DNA of 64,000 bases from positions 1 to 64,000 of the forward strand of contig CAJTFD010000008.1 in the NCBI GenBank assembly GCA_910575625.1. Direction: 5' to 3'. The stretch's first letter is position 1; the number at the start of each line of letters is the position of its first letter. Source of the DNA: Clostridia bacterium. Lineage in GTDB: Bacteria > Bacillota > Clostridia > Lachnospirales > Lachnospiraceae. Below, piece by piece: positions 17,690 to 26,291 of this stretch. Both the position numbers and the translations under genes were made by a program. A model generated the notes under the pieces. The model worked only from the letters and a program-made list of their open reading frames with translations. It searched no databases and was not told where the DNA came from.

Positions 17690-17708
17690 GCGGCGGGAGG
17701 TGGCGGAG

Positions 17709-18398
17709 ATGTCAAAAGAAAAAAACTCTCTTCAAAAACGTAAAATGTCCAGAGCGCTGCAAAGAGGCGTGCTGACAGTGGAACTGGCTCTCATTCTCCC
17801 GTTATTCCTGTTGGGGACGGGGACTTTGATCTGTCTGATGGATGTGCTGCGGATACAGACGGAGAAGACAAGCGCTTTATGTGAAAAAGCTATGGAAGAG
17901 GGGATGGATGCCTATCTGGAAGATGGAGCGCGTCCCGTCATCGATATAGAGGAAACTTATACATACCGTCTGCCGGTGTCCCTTGTGCCGCTCCCAGCTC
18001 TTGTTCTCACGGGCCGGGGCCGGGTACACAGCTGGATCGGGGCGGACAACAGGGCAGAAACTGGTATAGCAGAGGAGATGGTGTATATGGCTGCGTCCGG
18101 GCGTGTATACCATACAGATCCTCGGTGCAGTCATGTGGATCTGTCTATTTCCCAGGTGATGGGCACAGAGATAAAAAATCTGCGCAACCAGCAGGGCGGC
18201 CGGTATGGGCCTTGCAGATCCTGTTCGAAAGGAGATGAGCCGGCCAAAGTCGTATACATCACAGGGAATGGGGACCGATATCATAATGAGATGAGCTGCA
18301 GCCGCCTGAAACGGACGGTGCGCCTGGTCCCTATATCGGAGGTTGGTGGACAGCCTTTGTGTTCCCGGTGTAAAAAAAAGATGATCAAGAAGGAGTGA
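17709..18398 (+). CDS. TadE-like pseudopilin with two Cys/His motif repeats
   Basis: A 229-residue protein. Residues about 20-50 are a TadE-like helix (RGVLTVELALILPLFLLG, with the conserved Glu after the cleavage-type Gly). The C-terminal half holds two copies of a small Cys/His motif: VYHTDPRCSHVDLSI...GPCRSC and RYHNEMSCSRLKRTV...QPLCSRCKK. The pattern YHxxxxCxxL...PCxxC is found in small secreted zinc-ribbon-like domains, and two tandem copies on a pseudopilin are unusual. GGAGGTGGCGGAG precedes the ATG. Metal or sugar binding outside the cell is possible but unproven. Confidence 0.75.
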   Translation: MSKEKNSLQKRKMSRALQRGVLTVELALILPLFLLGTGTLICLMDVLRIQTEKTSALCEKAMEEGMDAYLEDGARPVIDIEETYTYRLPVSLVPLPALVLTGRGRVHSWIGADNRAETGIAEEMVYMAASGRVYHTDPRCSHVDLSISQVMGTEIKNLRNQQGGRYGPCRSCSKGDEPAKVVYITGNGDRYHNEMSCSRLKRTVRLVPISEVGGQPLCSRCKKKMIKKE

Positions 18399-18405
18399 AA
18401 AGAAG

Positions 18406-18840
18406 ATGGAACAGATCTGTGTATTGAGTTTTTTAGGGATAAACAGCTGCCTGGATCTGCGCAGGAGGCGGATCTCTTTGATCTTGACAGCGTTCTATGC
18501 AGCTTTGGGTATTTTTTATCTGGCATTGGATGGGCAGCGCCTGCCTCTCTTACTGGCGGGGGGAGTGCCGGGATTGTTGTTGCTGTGCGTCGGGAAGGTC
18601 AGCGGAGGCTCGCTGGGATTGGGGGACGGCCTGACCGTCCTGGTGGCGGGTTTGTATATGGGGATCTGGAAGGCTTTAGAATGGGTCACGCTGGCAGTGC
18701 TGCTGGCGGCTGCATGGGCGGTCGTTGTGATGGTCTGTAAAAAGAAAGGAGGCAAGGAGAGTTTTCCTTTCGTGCCTTTTTTACTGGCGGCTTATGTCAT
18801 ACCTTTGGCGGTACAAGTGGCGGAGGGGGTGGAGAGATAA
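18406..18840 (+). CDS. Second A24 prepilin peptidase-like protein
   Basis: A 144-residue membrane protein with the two A24 aspartate sites: CLDLRRRRI near the N-terminus and LGLGDGLTV in the centre. It is a minimal version, with about four hydrophobic segments. Having a second A24 protein in the same operon suggests division of labour, for example one for the Flp1 pilin and one for TadE-like proteins. Both active Asp are present, so it may be catalytic. Confidence 0.75.
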   Translation: MEQICVLSFLGINSCLDLRRRRISLILTAFYAALGIFYLALDGQRLPLLLAGGVPGLLLLCVGKVSGGSLGLGDGLTVLVAGLYMGIWKALEWVTLAVLLAAAWAVVVMVCKKKGGKESFPFVPFLLAAYVIPLAVQVAEGVER

Positions 18841-18843
18841 ATA

Positions 18844-19290
18844 ATGAGTACGTGGAACAGAGGGAGCCTGACGGTCGAGACGGCACTGCTGATGCCCGTG
18901 GTACTGTTGGTCTGGATGGGGACAGTATCGCTATGCCTGTTCATACATGACCGGGCATATCTGACAGCGGCAGCCTATGAGGCGGCTGTCACGGGGAGCT
19001 GGGAGGCAGTCAGCCGGTATGGCAGTCCAAAGGGCAGGGCACGGGAAAAAGCAGGGATCCTCCTGCAGGGACCTTTGTATGGAGCGGGAAAGATCCGCAT
19101 GTCCGTTGAGGAGAAGGGGGATGTCCTCTCGGTTTCCATGGAAGGTGGATACCACTCTTATGGGGGGCTCCGATGGGGGTTCCATGTCACAGGGAGCCGG
19201 AAACTCTGCCGACCTGTTTCTTTTATACGGGGAGTGCAAAGAGCCCGAGAGGAGAATGGTCAGATCGGAGGCGGTCAGTCATGGAGATAA
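18844..19290 (+). CDS. TadE-like pseudopilin
   Basis: A 148-residue protein with the pilin-like start RGSLTVETALLMPVVLLVW, where Glu follows the Gly-type cleavage site, one membrane helix, then about 110 extracellular residues without recognisable motifs. Part of the Tad operon; likely a minor pilin. Its stop lies inside the next gene, which begins ten bases earlier. Confidence 0.78.
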   Translation: MSTWNRGSLTVETALLMPVVLLVWMGTVSLCLFIHDRAYLTAAAYEAAVTGSWEAVSRYGSPKGRAREKAGILLQGPLYGAGKIRMSVEEKGDVLSVSMEGGYHSYGGLRWGFHVTGSRKLCRPVSFIRGVQRAREENGQIGGGQSWR

Positions 19291-20561
19291 GCTATAAACA
19301 GGATATGGCGCACAGCTTTCTGGTGATCGGGCCGGAGGGAGAGGTGGATATGAAGGCGTATCCGCTCCGGATGGTCCTGGGGAACGCGATACCGGGACTG
19401 CTGCCCTGCAGGCTGCAGAAGGCAGACGGGAAAGTCCTGTTCTACTATGAGATCACAGCACGGCAGCAGATAGCGGATGTGTATCAGAAGCTGACCTACG
19501 GGGATATCAAAAAAATTTTTCTGGGCCTGTTAAAGATATTTGAACAGATGGACATGTATCTTCTGGATACGGGACAGCTTTTTCTGGAACCGGGGTATGT
19601 GTATCTGGACAGGGCAGAGGATACACTGTATCTGTGTTATCTGCCGGGCTATGACAGGCCGATACAGGAACAGCTGCGGGGCTTTATGGAATATCTGCTC
19701 CCCTGCATTGAACATAAGGACCAAAGAGGCGTCATACTGGGATATGGGCTTTACCGCCTCTTGATGGAAGACGGTTTCCAGATGGAGGCTGTCAGTGAAA
19801 TGCTCCACAGACCTCAGTGGGAGCCGGAAAAGGAGCCGAAGACATTGACAGAGATCCCGGGAGAGGTGTGTCGAGAAGATTGGGAAAATCAGGAGATGCC
19901 GGAAGAAGAAAGGGATGAAAGGGGTGCAGAGCGGGAGCGGGTGCAGAGAGACGAATGGAAAAAAGGATGGAAAAGAGATCTTCTCCTGCTCTTGGCCGGT
20001 TTTATTCTTATCGGGGGTTTTGCGGCCGTCCGGCAGATGGGGTATTTGGGGGATGTATCCCTGCCGCTGCTGCTGGTGTTCTTTTTCAGCGGGATACTCT
20101 TGGCCGCCCTGACTGTATGGAGGGGCAGGAAGAAAGAAGAAAAGAGAGGAGCGGATGAGGAGAGGACAGGACTGTATGAAGAGGAGATGGAGTGGGAGCC
20201 AGAGGAGGAAAGCTATCTGCAGCAGGGAGATGAGACAGTTGTGTTATATAAAGACCCAGGATACGGTTGTCCGATGTTGGTATGTGAGGAGGCGGGACAG
20301 GCGCCGCTGATCAGGTTGGAACGGGACATGGCCGTGGTGGGGAAGATGGACGGGGTGTCCGATGTATTATTGGACAGTCCCTCTATCAGCCGCATCCACG
20401 CCAGGATCCAGAAAAAAGGAGACGGGTATTGGATCGCAGACCTGGATTCTAAAAATGGGACTTTTGTAAATGGAAAGAAACTGGGGCATGGGGAAGAGTA
20501 TCTGCTGCAGGAGGATGACCTGGTGGTCTTTGCGGATATCGGATATCGCTTTAATGTTTAG
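19281..20561 (+). CDS. DUF6382-like and FHA domain protein of the Tad locus
   Basis: A 426-residue protein with three parts. Residues 1-200 form a globular domain of the kind seen next to FHA domains in Clostridial Tad loci (DUF6382-like). Two membrane helices follow (LLLLLAGFILIGGFAAV and LLLVFFFSGILLAALTV). The C-terminal 100 residues are an FHA domain with SISRIHARI and DLDSKNGTFVNG, the phosphothreonine-binding core. This implies control of the pilus machine by Ser/Thr phosphorylation, though no kinase is in the window. The ATG at 19281 has a GGAGGCGG box; the open frame upstream overlaps tadE and is not used. Confidence 0.8.
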   Translation: MEISYKQDMAHSFLVIGPEGEVDMKAYPLRMVLGNAIPGLLPCRLQKADGKVLFYYEITARQQIADVYQKLTYGDIKKIFLGLLKIFEQMDMYLLDTGQLFLEPGYVYLDRAEDTLYLCYLPGYDRPIQEQLRGFMEYLLPCIEHKDQRGVILGYGLYRLLMEDGFQMEAVSEMLHRPQWEPEKEPKTLTEIPGEVCREDWENQEMPEEERDERGAERERVQRDEWKKGWKRDLLLLLAGFILIGGFAAVRQMGYLGDVSLPLLLVFFFSGILLAALTVWRGRKKEEKRGADEERTGLYEEEMEWEPEEESYLQQGDETVVLYKDPGYGCPMLVCEEAGQAPLIRLERDMAVVGKMDGVSDVLLDSPSISRIHARIQKKGDGYWIADLDSKNGTFVNGKKLGHGEEYLLQEDDLVVFADIGYRFNV

Positions 20562-20641
20562 GCGGGCAGGCTTTTCAGCTTTACATTTATCCACGGTTAT
20601 GATTTAATGATTAAAACGTTTTAGAAGGCGGGGGATGAGAT

Positions 20642-21241
20642 ATGGATGATAAAACGCCTGTGAGCGTCACGCTCATATGTCTGAATGTGATCGTTTTTCT
20701 GATCGTGGAATTTACCGGAGGGAGCGAGGACCTGGAACATATGATAGCCTGCGGGGCGGCCTATGTGCCGCTGATCCAGCAGGAACATGAATATTACCGC
20801 TTGTTTACCTGCATGTTCCTGCATTTTGGGATGGAACACTTGGTGGACAATATGCTGGCATTGTATTTTGTGGGCGGACATCTGGAGCGGGCAGTCGGGA
20901 AGGGACGGTTTCTGGTGCTCTACTTGGCGGGGGGCCTGGGAGCCAGCTGTCTGTCCTATTACAGGGATGTCCAGGTGGAGACCCTGCAGGTGTCGGCGGG
21001 AGCTTCGGGGGCTGTTTTCGCCGTGATCGGGGCGATGATCAGTGTATTGATCTTGAACCGGGGGCAGCTGGAAGGGCTGACTGTGCGCCAGATGGTCTTT
21101 ATGGCGGCTTTATCCCTGTACGTTGGGTTCACCAGTGCGGGTGTGGATAATACCGCCCATCTGGGCGGGTTCATCTGCGGTCTTATCCTGGCCCTGCTCA
21201 TATGCCGCAGGAGGAACATGGATAAGGTCATCCGGACATAG
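20642..21241 (+). CDS. Rhomboid family intramembrane serine protease
   Basis: A 199-residue six-helix protease. The catalytic Ser122 lies in GASGAVFAVIG and the catalytic His173 in NTAHLGGFICG. The HF(x)xxHLxxNM motif (HFGMEHLVDNMLAL, residues 61-74) is intact. It cuts membrane proteins within or next to the membrane; substrate unknown. A GGGGGATGAGAT stretch precedes the ATG, and a perfect 12-bp palindrome TAAAACGTTTTA (20612-20623) lies 19 bases upstream. Its last 14 bases overlap the 3' end of the convergent kinase gene. Confidence 0.9.
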   Translation: MDDKTPVSVTLICLNVIVFLIVEFTGGSEDLEHMIACGAAYVPLIQQEHEYYRLFTCMFLHFGMEHLVDNMLALYFVGGHLERAVGKGRFLVLYLAGGLGASCLSYYRDVQVETLQVSAGASGAVFAVIGAMISVLILNRGQLEGLTVRQMVFMAALSLYVGFTSAGVDNTAHLGGFICGLILALLICRRRNMDKVIRT

Positions 21242-21914
21242 GGAAAGAGAGGGTGAAAACAGAACCTTTGGCGGGACGGGAGGACACGGACACCTCTCCG
21301 CCATGGGCATGTATGATCTCACGGACGATGGCGAGCCCCAGTCCGGTCCCGTTCTTTTTGTGCGTGACAAAGGGGTCGAAGAGCGTGGCGAGGTGGGCAG
21401 GGTCGATGCCGCAGCCGTCATCAGCGATCTGTATGAGCAGAAAGCCTTTTTCTCTTTTTAAGATGATGTGCACTTCGCCTGCCCCATCGATGGATTCACA
21501 GGCATTGCGGATCAGGTTGTAGAGCGTCTGCTGGATCTTGACGATGTCCAGGGATAGGACGGGGTCTGTATCTTTGGTAAGGTCTTCGTAGAGGAGACGG
21601 ATCCCCAGATATCTGTAAGCAGGCCGGAATCCAGAGACCAGTCTTGCCAGATAGGGAGAGATATGGATGGGTTCAAGGTGGAGTTTTCCGGAATTATTGT
21701 AGAGGGATAGCTCATCCAGCAGTTTTTTCAGGAAATCCATCTGGTCCCAGAGGTCTTCCCAGTATTCATAGCCGTCGACTTCCGGGTGCGCCTGTTCGAT
21801 GAACTGCAGATAGCTGTTGATGAGTGTGACGGGGTTACGGATCTCGTGGGAGATCTTGGAGAGTGTAAACTGATATTCCTGTTTCAACTGCTCGGGGGTT
21901 TTATCTTTGAACAT
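21228..21914 (-). CDS. Orphan cytoplasmic sensor histidine kinase
   Basis: A 228-residue kinase with no membrane or sensor domain. The dimerisation domain holds the phosphorylated His23 (SKISHEIRNPVTLI). The ATP-binding domain shows N box LYNLIRNACESI, G1 DDGCGIDP, F box LFDPFVTHK and G2 GTGLGLAI. No response regulator is adjacent. The short, sensorless architecture next to genes such as a Spo0A-type domain makes a role in the sporulation phosphorelay conceivable, but this is inference. Its ATG at 21914 lacks a strong ribosome site. It overlaps the rhomboid gene tail to tail. Confidence 0.85.
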   Translation of the reverse strand: MFKDKTPEQLKQEYQFTLSKISHEIRNPVTLINSYLQFIEQAHPEVDGYEYWEDLWDQMDFLKKLLDELSLYNNSGKLHLEPIHISPYLARLVSGFRPAYRYLGIRLLYEDLTKDTDPVLSLDIVKIQQTLYNLIRNACESIDGAGEVHIILKREKGFLLIQIADDGCGIDPAHLATLFDPFVTHKKNGTGLGLAIVREIIHAHGGEVSVSSRPAKGSVFTLSFPMSG

Positions 21915-22080
21915 GATATGACCTGTACCTTTTGGAGAGTGGATGGATGGTATCTCTGTTTATCATGGCGATTATAACATTAGCCGCTCAAAATAGCAAT
22001 CATGGTCGTTCGCTTTTGCTGGATCAGGGTGGATATAGGTGGATGTATATCGACGGGGCAGCGCTGTCCCAGAATGTTGA

Positions 22081-22109
22081 TTGCATAATCTAAGGATTTG
22101 GGTTATACT
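22081..22109 (+). promoter_or_regulatory. argG promoter
   Basis: TTGCAT at 22081-22086, 17-bp spacer, TATACT at 22104-22109, 45 bases before the argG ATG. No clear ARG box or T-box leader could be seen. Confidence 0.6.
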
Positions 22110-22153
22110 GCTAGGTGGACAAATGGAATATGTGTTTAGAAGGAGGAAGTAAA

Positions 22154-23380
22154 ATGGCAAAGGAAAAAGTTGTGCTGGCCTATTCAGGCGGTCTGGATAC
22201 GACGGCCATCATTCCGTGGCTGAAGGAAAATTTTGACTATGAAGTGATCTGCTGCTGTATCGATTGTGGACAGGGAGAAGAATTGGACGGACTCGAAGAG
22301 CGGGCTAAGCTCTCGGGTGCATCAAAGCTGTATATTGAAAATATCATAGATGAGTTTTGCGATGAGTACATCATGCCCTGTGTGAAAGCGGGCGCGGTTT
22401 ATGAAAACAAATATCTGTTGGGGACATCCATGGCCCGCCCGGTGATCGCCAAGAGGTTGGTGGAGATCGCACGCAAGGAGGGCGCTGCGGCTATCTGCCA
22501 TGGGGCGACGGGCAAAGGAAATGACCAGATCCGTTTTGAACTGGGTATCAAGGCATTGGCGCCGGACCTGAAGATCATCGCGCCCTGGCGGATGACGGAT
22601 GTGTGGACGATGCAGTCCAGGGAGGATGAGATCGAATATTGCAGGCAGCATGGGATCGACCTGCCATTTTCTGCGGACTCAAGTTATAGCCGCGACCGCA
22701 ATCTGTGGCATATCAGTCATGAAGGCTTGGAACTGGAAGACCCTGCCAGTGAGCCGGATTACGAACATCTCCTGGTACTGGGCGTATCGCCGGAGAAAGC
22801 GCCGGATGAGCCGGAATATGTGACCATGGCCTTTGAAAAAGGCTGCCCCGTGAGCCTGAATGGCAAAGCGATGAAAGTGTCCGAGATCATCACGGAATTG
22901 AACACCCTCGGTGGGAAACACGGCATCGGTATCGTGGATATCGTGGAAAACCGGGTGGTTGGCATGAAGTCCAGGGGTGTTTACGAGACGCCGGGCGGGA
23001 CGATCCTGATGGAAGCCCATGATCAGTTGGAGGAACTGGTACTGGACCGTGCGACGATGGAAGTGAAGAAGGATATGGGCAATAAACTGGCGCAGATCGT
23101 CTACGAAGGAAAGTGGTTCACGCCGCTGCGGGAGGCTGTCCAGGCGTTTGTGGAATCCACCCAGGAGTATGTGACCGGAGAGGTGAGGTTCAAGCTGTAC
23201 AAAGGAAATATCATCAAAGCCGGCACGTCTTCCCCATACAGTCTTTACAGTGAGAGTCTGGCGTCATTTACCACGGGCGATATGTATGATCATCACGATG
23301 CAGATGGGTTCATCACTTTATTTGGCCTGCCCTTGAAAGTGCGCGCCATGAAGATGGCCGAAATGGAAAAGAAGAATTAG
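22154..23380 (+). CDS. argG: Argininosuccinate synthase
   Basis: A 408-residue enzyme joining citrulline and aspartate with ATP, the penultimate step of arginine synthesis. The N-terminal PP-loop [12 protein letters not shown] binds ATP, and the citrulline/aspartate site motifs [15 protein letters not shown] and [13 protein letters not shown] are intact. Length is normal for the family. The ATG at 22154 follows AGGAGGAAG by five bases; an upstream in-frame ATG at 22115 lies too near the promoter. argH is not adjacent; a terminator follows directly, so argG is transcribed alone. Confidence 0.96.
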   Translation: MAKEKVVLAYSGGLDTTAIIPWLKENFDYEVICCCIDCGQGEELDGLEERAKLSGASKLYIENIIDEFCDEYIMPCVKAGAVYENKYLLGTSMARPVIAKRLVEIARKEGAAAICHGATGKGNDQIRFELGIKALAPDLKIIAPWRMTDVWTMQSREDEIEYCRQHGIDLPFSADSSYSRDRNLWHISHEGLELEDPASEPDYEHLLVLGVSPEKAPDEPEYVTMAFEKGCPVSLNGKAMKVSEIITELNTLGGKHGIGIVDIVENRVVGMKSRGVYETPGGTILMEAHDQLEELVLDRATMEVKKDMGNKLAQIVYEGKWFTPLREAVQAFVESTQEYVTGEVRFKLYKGNIIKAGTSSPYSLYSESLASFTTGDMYDHHDADGFITLFGLPLKVRAMKMAEMEKKN

Positions 23381-23404
23381 ATCAAAGGAGAGCTGATCCA
23401 GGCA

Positions 23405-23440
23405 ACAGGCAGGGGGTGTCCCTGTCTGTTTTCCTGTTTT
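23405..23440 (+). terminator. argG terminator
   Basis: ACAGGCAGGG (23405-23414) pairs with CCCTGTCTGT (23420-23429), a 10-bp stem with one mismatch-free GC core, followed by TTTTCCTGTTTT. Confidence 0.8.
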
Positions 23441-23449
23441 GGAACGTTG

Positions 23450-23791
23450 TCACAAAATGGCTTTTCTCTCTTCCTGGATCATGAGGTGGTTGTACAAGAT
23501 GTTGATAAATTCGCTGTTGGAGGGCGGCCGGTCTATCTCATGACCGGCCAGCTGGATTAGGAGCCTGCGGTTCCCTTTTCTCCAACAATATGAGACAGCA
23601 GTGCGGATGCAGTGTTCCACATTGTTCTGGCTTGAATGGTAATGCTTGGCGATGTCTGAAAAGAGCCATTTGTAGATTAAGAGAAGATATTCATCATTCT
23701 GCATACAGAGTTCCAGTCCGTACCGGAGGTAGTGGAACCCTTTAAGTGTAGTGCGTATCCCCAGGGATAATAAAAGTGGCCGGATATCCAT
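23450..23791 (-). CDS. Solitary Spo0A C-terminal (DNA-binding) domain protein
   Basis: A 113-residue protein that matches the DNA-binding domain of the sporulation regulator Spo0A over its full length: LLSLGIRTTLKGFHYLRYGL, then SDIAKHYHSSQNNVEHCIRTAV and PSNSEFINILYNHL. The receiver domain that normally controls Spo0A is absent, and the gene is not a fragment: an AGGAGGG box sits eight bases before the ATG. It may bind 0A-like boxes without phosphorylation, competing with or modulating Spo0A. Typical Spo0A has the conserved GRPTNSEF; here it reads RPPSNSEF. Confidence 0.8.
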   Translation of the reverse strand: MDIRPLLLSLGIRTTLKGFHYLRYGLELCMQNDEYLLLIYKWLFSDIAKHYHSSQNNVEHCIRTAVSYCWRKGNRRLLIQLAGHEIDRPPSNSEFINILYNHLMIQEERKAIL

Positions 23792-23968
23792 GTCTGATGC
23801 CCTCCTGTCTTAATAGATAGATAATTGAGAGCATTGTAAGGGGTAAAATGAGAAAATTATGACGCATGGATAATCATCGACAGAAATCGGTAGATTTATT
23901 TTGAAAATTTTGGGGAGGGAGCGCCGGCTTTCAGATATGGGGATGTCTGTGAGGGCGGTCGTATACGT

Positions 23969-24487
23969 TTATCTTGTGATCCGGCAGACGATCTGGCTGC
24001 CCAAGAGGCCGATGGCCGTTCCGATGATCACATCTGTGGGGTAATGGACGCCCACATATAAGCGGGAAAAGGCGACCAGGACGGCGAGGATCAACGCTGC
24101 GATCCCGTATCTCCTGGGAAGTGTCCGCAGGTAAACGCCCGCCGAGGCGAAAGAGGCGGTCGCATGCCCGGAGGGGAAAGACCAGTCAGAGGGAGGCGGG
24201 ATGAGCGCAGCCAGTCCGGGGACTTGAGTGTAGGGCCTGGGGCGAGCGACCAAGTTTTTCAGGCAGACATTTGTCACCAAGGCACAGGCGATCATGGCGG
24301 CCAGGGCCAGCAGCCCTACCCGGCGCGTCCTGGGGAAGACGGCCAGGAGCAGGGCCAGAGCGATCCAGAACCATCCCTTATCGCCCAGGGAGGTGATCCC
24401 TGTCCAGAATGGGGTCCAGAAGTCCTGGCGCAGATTGTCCTGGATCCATAGCAGGCAGTTTCCGTCCAGTCGGATCAAAGCATCCAT
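23969..24487 (-). CDS. PAP2-family membrane phosphatase
   Basis: A 172-residue membrane protein with the three PAP2 phosphatase motifs in order: KNLVARPRP (KxxxxxxRP), PSGHATAS (PSGH) and SRLYVGVHYPTD (SRxxxxxHxxxD). Five or six helices. Likely acts on undecaprenyl diphosphate or a phospholipid phosphate outside the membrane. The ATG at 24487 has GGAAGGA spanning the end of the upstream pyrG gene; GTG 24493 is a less likely start. It is cotranscribed with pyrG, with no real gap. Confidence 0.88.
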   Translation of the reverse strand: MDALIRLDGNCLLWIQDNLRQDFWTPFWTGITSLGDKGWFWIALALLLAVFPRTRRVGLLALAAMIACALVTNVCLKNLVARPRPYTQVPGLAALIPPPSDWSFPSGHATASFASAGVYLRTLPRRYGIAALILAVLVAFSRLYVGVHYPTDVIIGTAIGLLGSQIVCRITR

Positions 24488-24492
24488 GGGCA

Positions 24493-26100
24493 CTATCCTT
24501 CCCTGCGGGCCAGGGCGGCGCGGATCAGGCCTTTAAAGAGCGGGTGTGGGCGGTTGGGCCTGGATTTCAGTTCAGGGTGGGCCTGGGTCGCGATGAAGAA
24601 CGGGTGATCCTTCAGCTCGATCATTTCGATGATCCGTCCGTCCGGTGACAGGCCGGAGAGGACCATGCCGTTTTCCTCCAGCACGTTGCGGTAATCGTTG
24701 TTGACCTCATATCTGTGCCTGTGCCGTTCATGGATGGTCTCCTCCTGGTATACTTTGTAGGAGAGACTGTCCTTTTTAAGCATGCAGGGATAGGATCCCA
24801 GGCGCAGAGTGCCGCCGATGTCCTCGATATCGGCCTGGTCCGGCATCAAGTCGATGACCGGGTGGACAGTCCGGGGGTTCAGTTCGATGCTGTGGGCGTC
24901 GGAGTAGCCCACGATGTCCCGGGCAAATTCCACAATGGCGAGCTGCATCCCCAGGCAGAGTCCCAGGTAGGGGATCTTTTGTTCGCGGGCGTACCGGATG
25001 GCCTGGATCTTCCCCTCGATGCCTCTGTCGCCGAAGCCGCCGGGTACTAGGATCCCGTCTACATCGGCCAGTTTTTCCGCCACATTCTCTTCGTTCACCT
25101 GTTCGGAGTCGACCCAGAGTATGTCAACAGTGGCTTTGCTGGCGATACCGCCGTGCTTCAGGGCCTCGACCACACTGATGTAGGCGTCGTGCAGCTGGAT
25201 GTATTTTCCCACCAGGGCGATCGTGACTTCGGTGCTGGGGTTGCGCAGGGCTTCTACCATGGCTTTCCAGTCGGTCAGATCCGGTTCCGGGCAATCCAGC
25301 TTGAGACATTCACAGGCTACCTGTGCCAGATGCTCCTGTTCCATGGCCAGCGGCGCTTCATAGAGATATTCCACATCCAGATTTTGGAGGACGTGGCTGC
25401 TGGGGACGTTACAGAACAGCGCGATCTTGTCCTTGATCTTCTTATCTAAAGGAAGCTCCGAGCGGCAGACGATGATATCCGGCCGGATGCCCATGCCCTG
25501 CAGTTCTTTGACGCTGGCCTGGGTGGGCTTGGTCTTCATCTCCTGGGACGCACGCAGGTACGGGATCAGGGTCACGTGGATCAAGATCGCATTTTCATGT
25601 CCGATCTCATGCTGGAATTGGCGGATCGCTTCCAGGAAGGGCTGGCTCTCGATATCGCCCACGGTGCCGCCCACCTCGATGATGGCGATGCGGGTGTCGT
25701 CACTGGTAAAATTCCGGTAAAAGCGGTTCTTGATCTCATTGGTGATGTGGGGGATGACCTGCACGGTCCCGCCGCCGAAATCCCCGCGCCGCTCTTTGGT
25801 CAGTACGGACCAGTATACTTTGCCTGTGGTCACATTGGAATTTTTGTCCAGGCTCTCGTCGATGAAGCGTTCGTAGTGGCCCAGATCCAGGTCGGTCTCC
25901 GCGCCGTCGTCTGTGACAAAAACCTCCCCGTGCTGCACCGGGTTCATGGTGCCGGGGTCGATGTTGATGTAGGGGTCGAATTTCTGCATGGTGACTTTGT
26001 AGCCTCTCGCCTTGAGCAGGCGGCCGAGGGATGCCGCGGTGATCCCTTTTCCCAGGCCGGATACCACGCCTCCGGTTACAAATACATATTTAACAGCCAT
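24493..26100 (-). CDS. pyrG: CTP synthase
   Basis: A 535-residue enzyme making CTP from UTP with glutamine nitrogen. The N-terminal synthetase domain begins [17 protein letters not shown]. The C-terminal glutaminase domain has the oxyanion/nucleophile motif [11 protein letters not shown] with its catalytic Cys and the HPEL histidine/glutamate pair near the end ([12 protein letters not shown]). Length is normal. GGAGG lies five bases before the ATG at 26100. The minus-strand -10 TATACT (26155-26160) is a likely promoter element. Confidence 0.97.
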   Translation of the reverse strand: MAVKYVFVTGGVVSGLGKGITAASLGRLLKARGYKVTMQKFDPYINIDPGTMNPVQHGEVFVTDDGAETDLDLGHYERFIDESLDKNSNVTTGKVYWSVLTKERRGDFGGGTVQVIPHITNEIKNRFYRNFTSDDTRIAIIEVGGTVGDIESQPFLEAIRQFQHEIGHENAILIHVTLIPYLRASQEMKTKPTQASVKELQGMGIRPDIIVCRSELPLDKKIKDKIALFCNVPSSHVLQNLDVEYLYEAPLAMEQEHLAQVACECLKLDCPEPDLTDWKAMVEALRNPSTEVTIALVGKYIQLHDAYISVVEALKHGGIASKATVDILWVDSEQVNEENVAEKLADVDGILVPGGFGDRGIEGKIQAIRYAREQKIPYLGLCLGMQLAIVEFARDIVGYSDAHSIELNPRTVHPVIDLMPDQADIEDIGGTLRLGSYPCMLKKDSLSYKVYQEETIHERHRHRYEVNNDYRNVLEENGMVLSGLSPDGRIIEMIELKDHPFFIATQAHPELKSRPNRPHPLFKGLIRAALARREG

Positions 26101-26236
26101 ATTTTCCTCCGTTCTCAATATTACATTTTCGTGGGCATGAAATCACATAGAACCAGTATACTACATTTTAGGGATTTTCCATATGCCTTTTTATAAAACT
26201 TTTAGGATCATTGTGATTTATTTAAGGATCTTCGTA

Positions 26237-26265
26237 TTGATTTATTTTGGGGCTGTATTTATAAT
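26237..26265 (+). promoter_or_regulatory. ftsH promoter
   Basis: TTGATT at 26237-26242, 17-bp spacer, TATAAT at 26260-26265, 27 bases before the ftsH ATG. Confidence 0.7.
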
Positions 26266-26291
26266 AGAGGGATAACAAGAGGAGGAATGAC

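Noticed and set aside
20612..20623. 12-bp palindrome TAAAACGTTTTA as an operator for the rhomboid gene
   Set aside because: It is perfect, but single and not placed on an identifiable promoter, so there is too little support to call it a site.
21915..22153. T-box or arginine-type riboswitch before argG
   Set aside because: No T-box core, specifier stem or terminator/antiterminator pair could be seen; only a plain promoter is evident.
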